DNA of 64,000 nucleotides from assembly GCF_030247185.1 (NCBI RefSeq), contig NC_080571.1, forward strand, positions 112,027,067 to 112,091,066. Direction: 5' to 3'. Shown here one piece after another: positions 46,729-58,012 of the stretch (the stretch's first letter is position 1; the number at the start of each line of letters is the position of its first letter). The DNA is from Malaya genurostris (Eukaryota; Arthropoda; Insecta; Diptera; Culicidae). Below the pieces are notes generated by a model. That model was given only the letters and a program-made list of their open reading frames with translations, was not told the origin of the DNA and did not search any database. The position numbers were made by a program, and so were the translations under genes.

Positions 46729-47757
46729 TCGGCGGTCGTCCCGATCCGCACTAGAACTCCTCACGGCCGTCCCGGTCCACGTCCAAATTTTTCTCAGCGG
46801 TTATCCCGATCCGCACTAAAACTCCTAACGACCGTCCCGATCCGCACTAGAACTCCTCACGGCCGTCCCGGTCCACGTCCAAATTTTTCTCAGCGGTCAT
46901 CCCGATCCGCACTAGAACTCCTCACGGCCGTCCCGGTCCGCGTCCAAATTTTCCTCAGCGGTCGTCCCGATCCGCACTAAAACTCCTAACGGCCGTCCCG
47001 ATCCGCACTAGAACTCCTCACGGCCGTCCCGGTCCACGTCCAAATTTTTCTCAGCGGTCATCCCGATCCGCACTAGAACTTCTCATGGCCGTCCCAATCC
47101 ACATCAAATTTTCCTCAGCGGTCGTCCCGATCCGCACTAAAACTCCTCATGGCCGTCCCGGTCCGCATCCAATTTTTTCACGGCCGTCCCGGTCCGCGTC
47201 CAAATTTTTCTCAGCGGTCATCCCGATCCGCACTAGAACTCCTCACGGCCGTCCCGGTCCGCGTCCAAATTTTCCTCAGCGGTCGTCCCGATCCGCACTA
47301 AAACTCCTAACGACCGTCCCGGTCAGCATCCAAATTTTTCTCAGCGGTCGTTCCGATCCGCACTAGAACTCCTCACGGCCGTCCCGGTCCACGTCCAAAT
47401 TTTTCTCAGCGGTCATCCCGATCCATACTAGAACTCCTCACGGCCGTCCCGGTCCGCGTCCAAATTTTCCTCAGCGGTCGTCCCGATCCGCACTAAAACT
47501 CCTCACGGTCGTCCCGGTCCGCGTCCAAATTTTTCTCAGCGGTCGTCCCGATCCGCACTAGAACTCCTCACGGCCGTCCCGGTCCGCGTCCAAATTTTTC
47601 TCAGCGGTCATCCCGATCCGCATTAGAACTCCTCACGGCCGTCCCGGTCCGCGTCCAAATTTTTTTTTCCGCGGTCGTCCCGATCCGCACTAGAACTCCT
47701 CACGGCCGTCCCGGTCCGCGTCCAAATTTTTCTCAGCGGTCGTCCCGATCCGTACTA
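46729..47757. repeat. 65-bp GC-rich minisatellite, about 16 units
   Basis: The unit reads 'cggtcgtcccgatccgcact', 'agaactcctcacggccgtcc', 'cggtccgcgtccaaattttt', 'ctcag'. Units vary at a few positions (cgtc/catc, agaa/aaaa, cgcg/cacg); some are shortened. It is strongly GC-rich against the AT-rich surroundings. Long frames on the plus strand ('RTRTPHGRPGPRPNF') are by-products of the period not creating stops. Confidence 0.95.
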
Positions 47758-47915
47758 AACGTTCTTCCGAATCGCGGCCACGTTTTCCCACGTATAAATT
47801 AGGTTGCATTCATTTTTTTTACCTATTCTCTTTTTGTGCTTTTCTTGAGAAAAACTTCATGCTTCAACTTGCTATGACGAAGAAACTAACTGTCGTCTCC
47901 TGGCAGGATCGCCAT

Positions 47916-48119
47916 TGTGTGATTTCTGAATTCCTGAAATCTTCGATATTTCCAATCCAACATGAAAACGTTCTTGTCTTGACTAAGTCCAATAATGATG
48001 ATGATGCAGATGTCAAATGTAGCAAACGATTGCTGTGATTGAGATGCTCTGATTGCTAATGGTCACGGAAACGAGGCGAAACGTGGTAACTATCATAAGT
48101 TGTGGTCTAGAACCACACA
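47916..48119 (-). repeat. LTR of the miniature LTR element (5' LTR on minus strand)
   Basis: 204 bp with TGTGTG...CACACA ends. It contains 'gacgaggcg'-like and 'ggtcacggaaacgaggcgaa' stretches shared with the other LTR. Confidence 0.8.
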
Positions 48120-48124
48120 TTTGC

Positions 48125-48728
48125 TTTAGTCTATGAAAATCCATAAATTGAAACACATTACATTATTCAACTGATACTTCGCGTTTAAGAAAACTATCCT
48201 TAACACCATTGAAGAAATGAGAATATCATCCAATCAGACCACCGAGAAGAATATTCCGTGGATTTGTGCACAGTGATTTTAACAGATATTCTGCTGCAGG
48301 TCGTTTGTATTCAAGAAAGAAAAACTACGAAAAGTATTCTTCAGCAGATCACAAGTTATTTTATTTTATCAATTTAGTACAAATTTATACACTGATATTG
48401 TTCTTCTAATCCGTGGCACTTTAGGGACATTATCCGAAGCCGAAGCCCGAAATGGTCCTCGATATTATATCTCAAACATTTCCTACTCCAAGTGTTTAGT
48501 TTTCTGCAGTATGTATGAAAGTATGACTGTTAAATGACTAATAAATTGTTCCATATAACCCTATTCTAGCGTATTTAGCACACGACCATTTTTCTCTGTA
48601 TCAATCGAAGTGAGAAAGAGAACTGTGTAGGTTCGAATTGAAAAAGGAAATGATTTGTAATTTAAATTGATTAAATTGACAAAATATCGATGAAAAGGAA
48701 AACATGAAAAATGTTCAATCAATAATTG
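48125..48728. other. no recognised feature
   Basis: AT-rich non-coding sequence before the TA microsatellite. No ORF or repeat recognised. Confidence 0.45.
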
Positions 48729-48920
<192 letters not shown>

Positions 48921-48990
48921 ATAGGTCAAATATTATGATATACTAAAACTAAGTTTAAATCACATTTAACATGAATACACTCTGCAAAAA

Positions 48991-51980
48991 AAATGAAAGG
49001 GTGTAGCCGGGTTTTCTTATAAAAACTGCCCCCAAACAGAACAAAATATGATATACGCTGTTTGAAAGGGTTTATATTGGAGATGATTTTCCCAAAATTT
49101 TAACCCTTCACCTGCCATATTGATGGAGTTAGGGTGGTTCTTCTGATTTTCATTTTATTTAAATTTTTCAAAAACCTCTTTAGAAAAAAATTGAATAAAA
49201 TCAAAAATATTTTAGGAATTATGGGAAATCTTTCTGATTTTTTTTCATAATTTTTCAAAATGTATTTCATGTGAAAAAAAAATGTTCAAAATTTTCGATT
49301 TTTTTAATCGCGCTCACAATTTTGGTACCGCTCTAGATTTTACATCAAAAATAAATCATTTATGAGTAAATTACGCTGTATTTTTTTCAGATTTTGAAAA
49401 AAATGTGGACGGGTATAATATCAAACTTTAAAAAAATAAATCATTCGAAGAAGCATGCGTGTCCATCAAAGTTTCATCATCCGATGGAGACGCATGGTAT
49501 TTAGTTCTAAAATCATATATCACATGCGATTAGAACTAAATACCATGCGTTTCCATCTACAACTTGAGTTCAGGGCTTAAGAACGAATTGCATTCCTAAA
49601 ATTATTTTTCAAAATGTATTTCATGTGAAAAAAAAAATGTTCAAAATTTTCGATTTTTTTAATCGCGCTCACAATTTTGGTACCGCTCTAGATTTTACAT
49701 CAAAAATAAATCATTTATGAGTAAATTACGCTGTATTTTTTTCAGATTTTGAAAAAAATGTGGACGGGTATAATATCAAACTTTAAAAAAATAAATCATT
49801 CGAAGAAGCATGCGTGTCCATCAAAGTTTCATCATCCGATGGAGACGCATGGTATTTAGTTCTAAAATCATATATCACATGCGATTAGAACTAAATACCA
49901 TGCGTTTCCATCTACAACTTGAGTTCAGGGCTTAAGAACGAATTGCATTCCTAAAATTATTTACACACGCCCGTACGTCGATTTAGCTAGTAATAATATA
50001 AGGAAACTGTTCGTTTAAACGCATTAGTGAACATGTTGTCATCGGACGGTAGTATTTCATAAGGAAGGACCAGGGAGAGAAACATGAATCAGAACTAATG
50101 AATTGACAAATACTTAGGTTTTAATATACGGTTTAAAGTTTTTATTCATGAACTGATAAGTCATTTTACATTTATGTTACATTTATTGTATTCAAATCAG
50201 ATAATAACTATATTTCGTAAAAATTCTAAAGGACAATTAAATTATAGTTCTTTTGCAATAAAAAAGTATTGCTAGATACCAAGCGCAAAATCAAGGAAAA
50301 TTCGAAACCAAGCGAAATCTAAAAACTATCAGTTTTAAGGTAAAATGTTCGTCGACGTTCTGTATCACAGGGTATGAATAGCCAAGTTGCCTGAAACTGC
50401 TCAACAAGACAGCTAAAGTCAAACGACTTTAGCTCATAAAGACGGATTATTAAAACTGGGATCGGGCTGACAGTAAATCCGAAACATATGAGAGGGAAAG
50501 ACTTTAAAATATAACACCTTCCCAGTCGTGGTGGCTCATGAATTCGTGTATTCATTCATTTATGACCGCGGTTAAGGATACAAGAAAAGTAATACGTCAC
50601 CATAAGAAGTTAGTCAACGGCGTAGAAACCACGGTTTTCAACAGCTGCTTGGATATCTATCTATTACTATTACGTACAGCTGAAATTGGACAGCTATGAT
50701 CGGCAGGGAATGTCATCAGGATACCAGACGTCAAACATTTGAAAATGGTTCTTGAATGTGATTCGGAAGGTTCAAGAAAAAGAGAAGCATAGTATGCAAG
50801 GTTAATCGATCAAATGGAGGCAAAGAGTGGTCATAGTCTGAGCTGTAAGTGCTCCACGAAACATCAGGAAAAGACCACTAAGTGTAAGTAAATTCAAGGA
50901 ACTATATTTGCGGAAGCGTTTGAAATTCAATTTTTACACATAGCTTAGTTTTTCATTCATTCTTAGGTAATACATATTCCAATTAAAGCAATACGATTTA
51001 CCGAAACTGTTTAATAAAGGGGTCCTCTTCAGGAAATACCAAAAAACTGAAAATATCAAGTTTAAAAGAACATGTAGTTTGTATAAAAAATCGACGACGC
51101 GAATCAATATATTCTTTTTGTGTCTTCGGTACTTGTTGCAGGCGCTTCGACTTGATTTCTATCTGGTTTATAGTATTTCTTAGGACTGCTAATAGCTAAC
51201 CTCGAAACCTCTAGACTATTCCGCAAGAAGTTTAAGTTTAAGTTCGTTTTTAAGAATTACAACCGTCCGCTGGCACACATGTTCACTAAAGCATTACGTA
51301 CATCATTTATTGGTAAATCGAGCCAGCCGTGCGGGCGTGTGTAAATAACATAAGCAATAACATTCTTTTATCATTATTAATTACGTCAATATTTAAGCTC
51401 TGAACTCAAGTTATAGATGAAAACGCATAGTATTTAGTTCTAATGGCAAGTGATATATGATTTTAGAACTAAATACCATGCGTCTCCATCGGATGATGAC
51501 AATTTGATGGAGACGCATGGTTTTCTGAATGATTTATTTTTTGAAAGTCTAATATTATACCCGACCACATTTTTTTTAATCTGGAATATATAGGGTAATG
51601 TACTCATAAATGATTCATTTTTAATATTAATTGTAGAGTGGAACCAAAATTGTAAGTGCGATTAAAATAAATCGAAAATTTTGAATATTTTTTTGCACAT
51701 GAAATACATTTTGAAAAATTATGAAAAAAATCAGAAAAGTTTACCATAATTCCTAAAATATTCCTGATTGTTTTCAATTTTTTTTTGCTGAAGAGGTTTT
51801 TGAAAAATTTAAATAAAATGAAAACCAGAAGAACCACCCTAACTCCACCAATATGGAAGTTAAAGAATTAAAATGTTGGGAAAATCATCTCCAATATAAA
51901 CCCTTTCAAACAGCGTATATCAATTTTTGTTCTGTTTGAGGGCAGTTTTTATATGGAAACCCTGCAACATCCTTTATTTA
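48991..51980. mobile_element. 3-kb foldback element with long inverted arms
   Basis: The left arm (about 48991-50075) and right arm (about 51235-51980) are inverted complements. Outer ends read GGGTGTAGCCGGGTTTTC and, inverted, GGATGTTGCAGGGTTTCC. Matching blocks include 'aaactgcccccaaacag', 'ttagggtggttcttctgatt', 'tttacacacgcccg' and 'agtgaacatgt'. The left arm is longer because of a 354-bp tandem duplication. The 1.16-kb centre is non-coding. The arms hold a second-order hairpin around 'catggtatttagttctaa'. Confidence 0.8.
49251..49958. repeat. 354-bp direct tandem duplication in the left foldback arm
   Basis: Units 49251-49604 and 49605-49958 are nearly identical (one extra A in the second), both running from 'tttttcaaaatgtatttcat' to 'gaattgcattcctaaaatta'. 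The right arm holds only one unit, so the duplication arose after the foldback formed and is recent. Confidence 0.9.
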
Positions 51981-53495
51981 CGCCCGACGTAGATTCAATC
52001 ATGCCGTAATTTCTTCGGTGATGACACAATATTATATCTACTAATGTGTAAAAAAAATGGCGTATGTAAGCTTCAGCTAAATTACCTGGAAGATAATGGT
52101 ACGACTTATCTTCACATGCTCAGAATTGTGAATGTAAGTGAATCGCGATGCTTCTTTTATGTGCATCTATAAAGATGTACATTTTTGTAAGTGTGTATAT
52201 TAGGATCAACCTTGGTCCAATTTAATTATAAATATGCATAGTTCAAGAACGTTTGAGTGTGACGGCCGTTTCTAATGCTATTTTGGGTTTTTTAACCGTA
52301 ACAAATATACAAAAATTGAAACCCTGCTCGAAACTAAATTAAGTAAAGATTTTTTTTAAATCGGAAAGCTTCAGAGAAAACGTATTGTTTTCCCCCTTTT
52401 AGGAAAATATTCACGAATTAATCTTAATTATTTTAGATCAACTTTAAAGCTGTACCGAAGATGCAACATAAATTCAAAAAGAAACCTTAAAGTGTTTTTC
52501 GAGGTATCAAGACAGCAGAATAAAAAAATCTTAATTTGTGGAAAACTCGTCTAGAAATTGAGCGGTCTCAGCACGCTCCGTTTACCCGCGCATGTATCTT
52601 CTCAACCACCCTAAATCGTAAAAGATTCTTGCAGCCAAGTTTATAAGGAAATGAAGAAAAACATATCAATTTTTTTACCTGCGCACTAGAAGACCGCCTT
52701 AAGTAATCTAAAATAGAAAAAAAAAACTCTAGAGTACTGCGGTAAGGCTAATTTCACAGATGAATAAAGATGACATGTATCAATTTAGGAGAAAATTAAG
52801 TAGGTTAATAATTAATTTCCAGATATTGCCTTCAACCACAATATTTCATCGAATCAAACAGGTAATTGAATATCAGAAAATACAACGTAAATAGGGTAAA
52901 AAGGTGAAATTTGATTCACCGAGAAGCCGCCGTTATCAAGTGGCAACCGACGAGTTATAAAGCATCTTCATCAAATAGCAACTGAGATCGTTCCCCTTCC
53001 GCCTACGAATGAAGCCAGTTATTGAAAGTCGTTCAAACTGACGTTCCACTCCAGAACGCCACATCCATTCAACGCTTCTCCTATTTTTATTGTTGTTGTT
53101 TGTCAGTCCGCCGTTGGCTTGGCGCTCGGCGGAAGTATAAAAACTGATCTTTTTCAGATTTACGATACTTTACATGATGGGAAAGCACGAGGTGAAGGTG
53201 AACCTGAGAAGCGCTAACGGGTGCTTCAACTCTGAAAGAAACTGCACCTGAGACGAAGCGTTGCTGCCAGATGGACGAGGGCAAAGCTTCGAACAGATAA
53301 AATTTAACGATGCCAGTTAAGGGTTTTTTTATCATAGCAACGATGCAACACTTACTTGCCGTAACGTGCAAAAGTGCGGTTTGGATCGCTGCGACATAAG
53401 AAAGGCCATCAATATTTCAATACAGTACAATCGTCGCCTTTTTTATCGAAACGGCCCGATTCCATAGATCAGTAGCAGAGAATTTATTTTTTTGC
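51981..53495. other. no gene recognised; possible TATA box at 53136
   Basis: About 1.5 kb without recognised repeats. Near 53050-53300 the sequence is less AT-rich and contains 'gaagtataaaaactgatc' (TATA-like, about 53136). No downstream ORF longer than 25 codons starts at a sensible distance, so no gene is claimed. Confidence 0.35.
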
Positions 53496-53499
53496 ATGA

Positions 53500-54276
53500 T
53501 GCGTTCCTTTTTTTCAAGATTTTAGCCTATTCATTGGCCTTCCGAATCAGTAATCTTTCGGACCCTTTACGCCGGATCGGAAATCGAATCCAGATAGACT
53601 GCATGAAAGGTATTCCTATTACCCACTACCAGTGCTGTAAAACTTCATTCAATTCAATTGAAACTGAATGTGGAACACATTGACGATCTCTCGAATGCAG
53701 TAAACTTCACTCTCTGACACACACAATGTTTGCTGACGGTCCGAACGGGCAGCATTCAGTCATCAATCGTTTCTCTTCAATCGAGGCTCAGTTTAACCAC
53801 CGTCAGTTGATCTCTTGAAGTAACAAAATATCTCTTTCAATAGTGTGAGAGCGGCCTTCAAATGAGGTTCATGTAAACATTCCAATTGGTTCAAGATAAT
53901 AGATGAAAGACAAACCAGATTGCTGAAATATCAATCACAGAATACACATAAATTAATTGTTTCCTCCTTTAGTTTTCATTTTTAATACTTTACTTCATTT
54001 ATAATTCTATTCGTTCGAATCTGCTTACTACCAAGAGCGAAGACAATGAAGCAGCTAGACTACTTGCCACTTGAAACTGAGCAAGCAAAACTTCAAATGA
54101 CTAGGTACGATTATTCAACTGACGATGAATTCTGGGAGCTTCACTTGAAAATGGCAGCCAAAGTCAAATGAATTAGTAGGGATATGCTGACGGTCGGCGG
54201 CCATAAATTTCATTTTCATCTTATATTATTCGATTGAAAATGAAATTTTACCGCACTGCCCACTACACTACAACCG
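53500..54276 (-). mobile_element. tRNA-derived SINE (type 1), split by a hAT MITE
   Basis: On the minus strand the tRNA-like head begins near 54276, is interrupted at the sequence CCCACTAC, and resumes at 53629 with B-box-like 'ggattcgatttcc' and the body. Compared with the copies at 1757 and 56531 it is diverged. Removing the MITE and one copy of CCCACTAC restores the expected order of the SINE. Confidence 0.65.
53630..54258. mobile_element. hAT-type MITE with perfect 8-bp target duplication
   Basis: Ends CAGTGCTGTAAAACTTCATT and, inverted, CAGTGCGGTAAAATTTCATT. Exact duplication CCCACTAC at 53622-53629 and 54259-54266. 629 bp, non-coding. It sits inside a SINE, so it is younger than that SINE. 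Confidence 0.88.
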
Positions 54277-54887
54277 TTCCCTTGAAATTCGATTATAACT
54301 ATCTTGACATTCGTTTGCTGGTTTCATGCATGGTAGCTGTTGTTGCCATTTCCAAAGTAACCAAGAAAAATGTAGCCTATTGTCGGCGGAAAATTTCGTT
54401 TCTAGAACCGAGGATTTTGTTTTTGAAGTTGATATCCATCCGTTGAGCCGTTCGTTGATGGAACGAATCGTATATGCGAACCACTAGTAGTTTTAAGTAC
54501 GATTCAGACGGTGCGTCACCTTCCGTCACAGTTAACCCTTTCACCGTCACCTTTCAAAATTATTTACAAGCATTCTTTTCACATATAACGTCACCGTCAC
54601 GGAACGTCTTGATGGACGGAACGTGTGAACGTTCCGACAAAGAAAGTATGAAACTAATTTTGACGAACGCTGACATTCCAGGCATCATTCAAGCATTTCA
54701 AGCTCAGTTAACATGCTTGGGAGACAAAATTTTAAAACAGATTTCTTCGTAATAGTCTTTCTTTAAATATGCGAATAAAATTATGTTCTGTGTGAATAAC
54801 AATTTGTTTTAATTAATTTTTTATTTTATTTTGCTTCTTTGATGCTACTTCTACAATAACCTTGATCATTATTTTGCTCATATGAAA
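54277..54887. other. no recognised gene; 92-codon open frame of unknown meaning
   Basis: An open frame at 54474-54752 (+) ends 'KLILTNADIPGIIQAFQAQL'. Its start 'MKLILTNADIPG' vaguely recalls short conserved ORFs of some DNA transposons but I cannot name it. Otherwise nothing was recognised. Confidence 0.25.
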
Positions 54888-55114
54888 CTAATTTCGTTTT
54901 TACGTGATACAAAACCTAACCAAGTGCCACCCTTACTGCTGTCAAATAGGGATGTCCGATACCTAGTCGATACATTGAGGTATCGATACTTCCTTTCTAG
55001 GATCGGATATTTTTGGTATCGATATCACATCAGAACGATACTGTATCGATACTTTTGGTGTCGATACTTACAGTATCGTAACAGATTGAAGTCGATTCCC
55101 ATTACGACTGAACA

Positions 55115-55255
55115 TTTTTTTTGTTTCAACCAATTTTTAATCTTAAGGTCATTGGCCTATTCGGGCCAGAAAAACTTTCTAACCCTATGTGCTGGGTTGG
55201 GAATCAAACCCAGTTGGGCTGCGTGAACGGTATCGAATAACCCATCACGCTATGA
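55115..55255 (-). mobile_element. tRNA-derived SINE (type 1), nested in hAT MITE
   Basis: Minus strand: 'atagcgtgatgggttattcg' (A-box region), 'gggtttgattcccaaccc' (B-box region), 'agaaagtttttctggcccga', 'aggccaatgacctt', then an A-rich tail (T-run at 55115-55123). Matches 1757-1909 and 56531-56684. Confidence 0.8.
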
Positions 55256-55286
55256 TCAATGGAACATGTTTTTTTTTATTTGGCTT

Positions 55287-55593
55287 CGACAGAGCGCCAG
55301 GTTCGCGCATGTATTGGTATGGCGTGGACTAGCCGTCGTTGAAATTCGTTCTCGAGATCCTCGCTTCGTCTCACAGGTGCACTGAAAGAGAGTTCACTGA
55401 GAGAAAATCATCAACGAAACACGCACATAAAGGGGTTCAATCATTTCAATTTTTCACACTCATTTCACTCTCTTTCAGTGCCTGTGGGACAACGCAAGAT
55501 TGTCGAGAACGAATTTCAACAATGGCTAGTCCACGTCATACCAATACATGCGAGAGCGTGGTGCTTACGTTTCGTCCGTCCTCGCTCCTGTCG
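55287..55593. mobile_element. small foldback MITE nested in hAT MITE
   Basis: Arms of about 110-120 bp: left 'gcgcatgtattggtatggcg', 'gtggactagccg', 'gaaattcgttctcgag', 'cactgaaagagagtt'; right is the inverted form with changes. Outer ends CGACAGAGCG and, inverted, CGACAGGAGCG. It is non-coding. Confidence 0.65.
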
Positions 55594-56530
55594 TGATAGC
55601 AATAGGAATTAGCTTTTAGCAGACCCTGTCAGCTTGGAGCGAAATCAAACTTCAGTTCAGCAACACCATCGCACGGTATCACATTCAACATATCATGTCA
55701 ATTGTATGGGTGCGCAGTGCTACTATTTTGGCGCGCACGAATTTGATATTTCTCTTCCTTACTTCTATGTACAATTTGATGCGAACTCGTCTTGTTCGGG
55801 AAATGTGAGAGCTGGATATCTTGTTAATATGATGTCTTTGCTTTTAGTGTAGTATTCGTCTATAGACATGAAGGTTATGACAAGAAAAATTGTGAGAAAA
55901 TAAGTGGAATGTGAAATCATCATGGCTCCAACACAACTTTGACGTGGACCAGAAGTCGCGAAAGGCGAAGAGTAATCTATGTGGCAAGGAATATGCGTAT
56001 ACTGGTGGCACAACACATTTACGAAACACCTTTCTGGACATCGAAAATCGACGCCCCAATCCACAGTTATATTTTATTATGAAATGATTGCTGCGCAAGT
56101 ATTAATTGATACTTACAGGAATCGATATTTTATTGCCGAAACACCTTGTATCGATTCCCAAAATTTCGGTTTCCCGATACCTTAGGTATCGATACTTTTC
56201 CTTCCGAGTACCATACCTACTGTCGAACTGTTTGTTTAAATCCAGTTTCGAACCTAATTTCAAAGTCATTGAACTGAGAATCGGATTAGTTTCTAACCTG
56301 ACTTTTATATCGTTAATATACTACTATGGAACAGTTTGTTATCTCAAGCGAAGAAGATATGAAGCGACTAAATCAAGCTGTCAGTATGACAAACTTTTTT
56401 CTTTTTTTGGTTGGAAATATCTCCGGTACAATGTTTGTGTTTACTTAACTTATTTTTACACTCATCGATTCGCATTATTTCATTCATTTATTTCTGGGCT
56501 CAAGATACCAAAAATATTGAACACTCCTTG

Positions 56531-56684
56531 AGACGGGTATAGCGTGATGGGATAGTCGATGCCTAGCACGCAGCCCACCTGGGTTCTATTCCCAACCCCG
56601 CATATAGGGCCAGAAAGATTTTCTGGTCCGAAGAGGCGAATGACCTTAAGATGTTAAAACCTCCATAATTGAAACAAAAAAAAT
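56531..56684 (+). mobile_element. tRNA-derived SINE (type 1) with 8-bp target duplication
   Basis: Same order as at 1757-1909: 'gggtatagcgtgatgggata', 'gggttctattcccaacc', 'agaaagattttctggtccga', an A-rich end. Flanked by ACTCCTTG (56523-56530 and 56685-56692). Confidence 0.82.
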
Positions 56685-57001
56685 ACTCCTTGTTTTTTTC
56701 ACCATTTTCAGTTATGTATATTTTTCTTTTACAGACTATGCGTTTCCATAATTAGAAATTGAATGCAGGTGCTTGGTCGATTATTTCATACAATCTGCAC
56801 CAAATGCAAATGTACGTATTTTTTCAAACACTCGGTAAAAGTCAATTTACGATTTTTTATATTGGTAATTTTTTGGGTCAATGAGCTGCTCAACCAGAAT
56901 CTAAACACAAACAAGATGGACAAACTCGGCAACGAAGATATTTAAGAGCAACCATGAATACAAGGTACCTTATGATCAAAAAAGAACCGGAATTTTATTA
57001 A

Positions 57002-57995
57002 AAAACGTGATTAATCCACCTAGCAGTGAGATGATACCTTTTTTTATCAATCCGCATGTGTTTTTTGTATGGATATTCTTAGGTGTTTTAGTTCTCATGA
57101 CATTATTTTAATTATCGTAGTTTTAAACAGCAAATTGAGATTTTAATCACTCATTACCCTGTAATATCGAAACTGCAAATCGTATCGAATTTCAATCTTA
57201 ACGTGTGACAATCGATTGAACATTCCATGAGATGTCAAAGTAAATTCCACTTTAGAGTTTTTCGTCATTATTTATGGTACTTCCAGAGCTAGTATTCAGG
57301 AACTAGCATAACCCAAATGATTCGAATGGCCATAAATTAATACGCCAAACAATTTACATCTTCTATATCGGTATGAATTTTAAAAACTCATCATCTGTAA
57401 TTCCAGAATCGGATAAAATTCACCAATTTTGTATGGGACCTTAAGTCCTTTAATCCAAACTATCCAAATCAACAAACCCGATAAACCTGATTAATTTATG
57501 TGAAATGGACATTTTTATACTAATCACCCTGTATCTCCTAAACCAGAAATCGGATCTGACTAAATTTTATAGGATTTTAAGACCTCTCATTTGAATCATA
57601 GATGATTCTTAGGTTTCATTTGAATCTTAGATTGGTTCAGAAATCTACGAGAAAAATTGATATTGTCAAAAAAATTAATTGTAAAATTTTGACATTAAAC
57701 TTTGTATAACTCAAAAAGTAAACATCCGATCTCAAAACCATTCAATAGCGTTTTGGGTGACGGGGAGACCTTTCATTTGCGACTAGTTTGATCAAAATCG
57801 GTTCAGCCATCTCTGAGATCTCGACCTCTTAGTTGACAACACACATACAGACACACACATACACACACGGACATTTGCTCAGTTCGTCGAGCTGAATAGA
57901 TTGGTATATGTCATTCGGCCCTCCGGGCCTCGGAAAAATTTTCTAAAATTTGAGCGTATTCTATACCTATTTTTATATATATAAAAAAAGGTAAA
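57002..57995 (-). mobile_element. Family A repeat copy inserted in the mariner
   Basis: In inverted orientation: the family tail 'gattaatccacctagcagtg' first, then 'tttcatttgcgactagtttg' modules, a CA/TG tract (57839-57870), 'ttcgtcgagctgaatagatt', 'tcggccctccgggcctcgg', and the head 'cctatttttatatatataa'. It separates the mariner's left inverted end from its transposase. Confidence 0.75.
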
Positions 57996-58012
57996 ACGCA
58001 AAATTTCAATTT

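Larger units (their letters stand above)
46468..48119 (-). mobile_element. non-coding miniature LTR element (TRIM), BEL/Pao-like signals
   Basis: Two direct repeats, 46468-46673 (206 bp) and 47916-48119 (204 bp), each start TGTGTG and end CACACA. They are flanked by CTTGC (46463-46467) and TTTGC (48120-48124), a possible 5-bp target duplication with one mismatch. Read on the minus strand, a primer-binding-site-like TGGCGATCCTGCCAGGA lies one base after the 5' LTR (47898-47914), and a purine tract GGAGATGAGGGAGGA directly precedes the 3' LTR (46674-46688). The interior is almost wholly a 65-bp minisatellite with no gag or pol. The BEL/Pao affinity is inferred from the binding site and duplication length only. 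Confidence 0.75.
54947..56219. mobile_element. hAT-type MITE with GTATCGATAC-rich ends
   Basis: Starts TAGGGATGTCCGATACC and ends, inverted, TAGGTATGGTACTCGG. Subterminal parts contain many 'gtatcgatac' palindromes on both sides. It is flanked by CTGTCAAA (54939-54946) and CTGTCGAA (56220-56227), an 8-bp duplication with one mismatch. The empty form exists at 32798 and 38382. The interior holds a SINE and a further small foldback. No transposase is seen. Confidence 0.8.
54888..56330 (+). mobile_element. foldback MITE half-copy, split by a hAT MITE
   Basis: The outer parts ('aaacctaaccaagtgccacc' before and 'gtttcgaacctaatttcaaa' after) match the centre and right arm of the foldback at 32537-33005. 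The join in the intact relative, 'gctgtcaaaccgtttg', corresponds to the hAT insertion site here. The left arm is not recognisable. Confidence 0.65.

Noticed and set aside
46612..47366. Arg/Pro-rich open frames over the minisatellite
   Set aside because: The 65-bp period happens to lack stops in one frame for some units; no codon-level conservation between units, and unit changes are not biased to third positions by eye.
46729..47757. CRISPR-like array of 65-bp repeats
   Set aside because: Units are contiguous with no unique spacers, and the host is eukaryotic.
53136..53250. TATA-like sequence as a promoter of a new gene
   Set aside because: The only downstream ATG frame is 25 codons, and no exon-like sequence follows.
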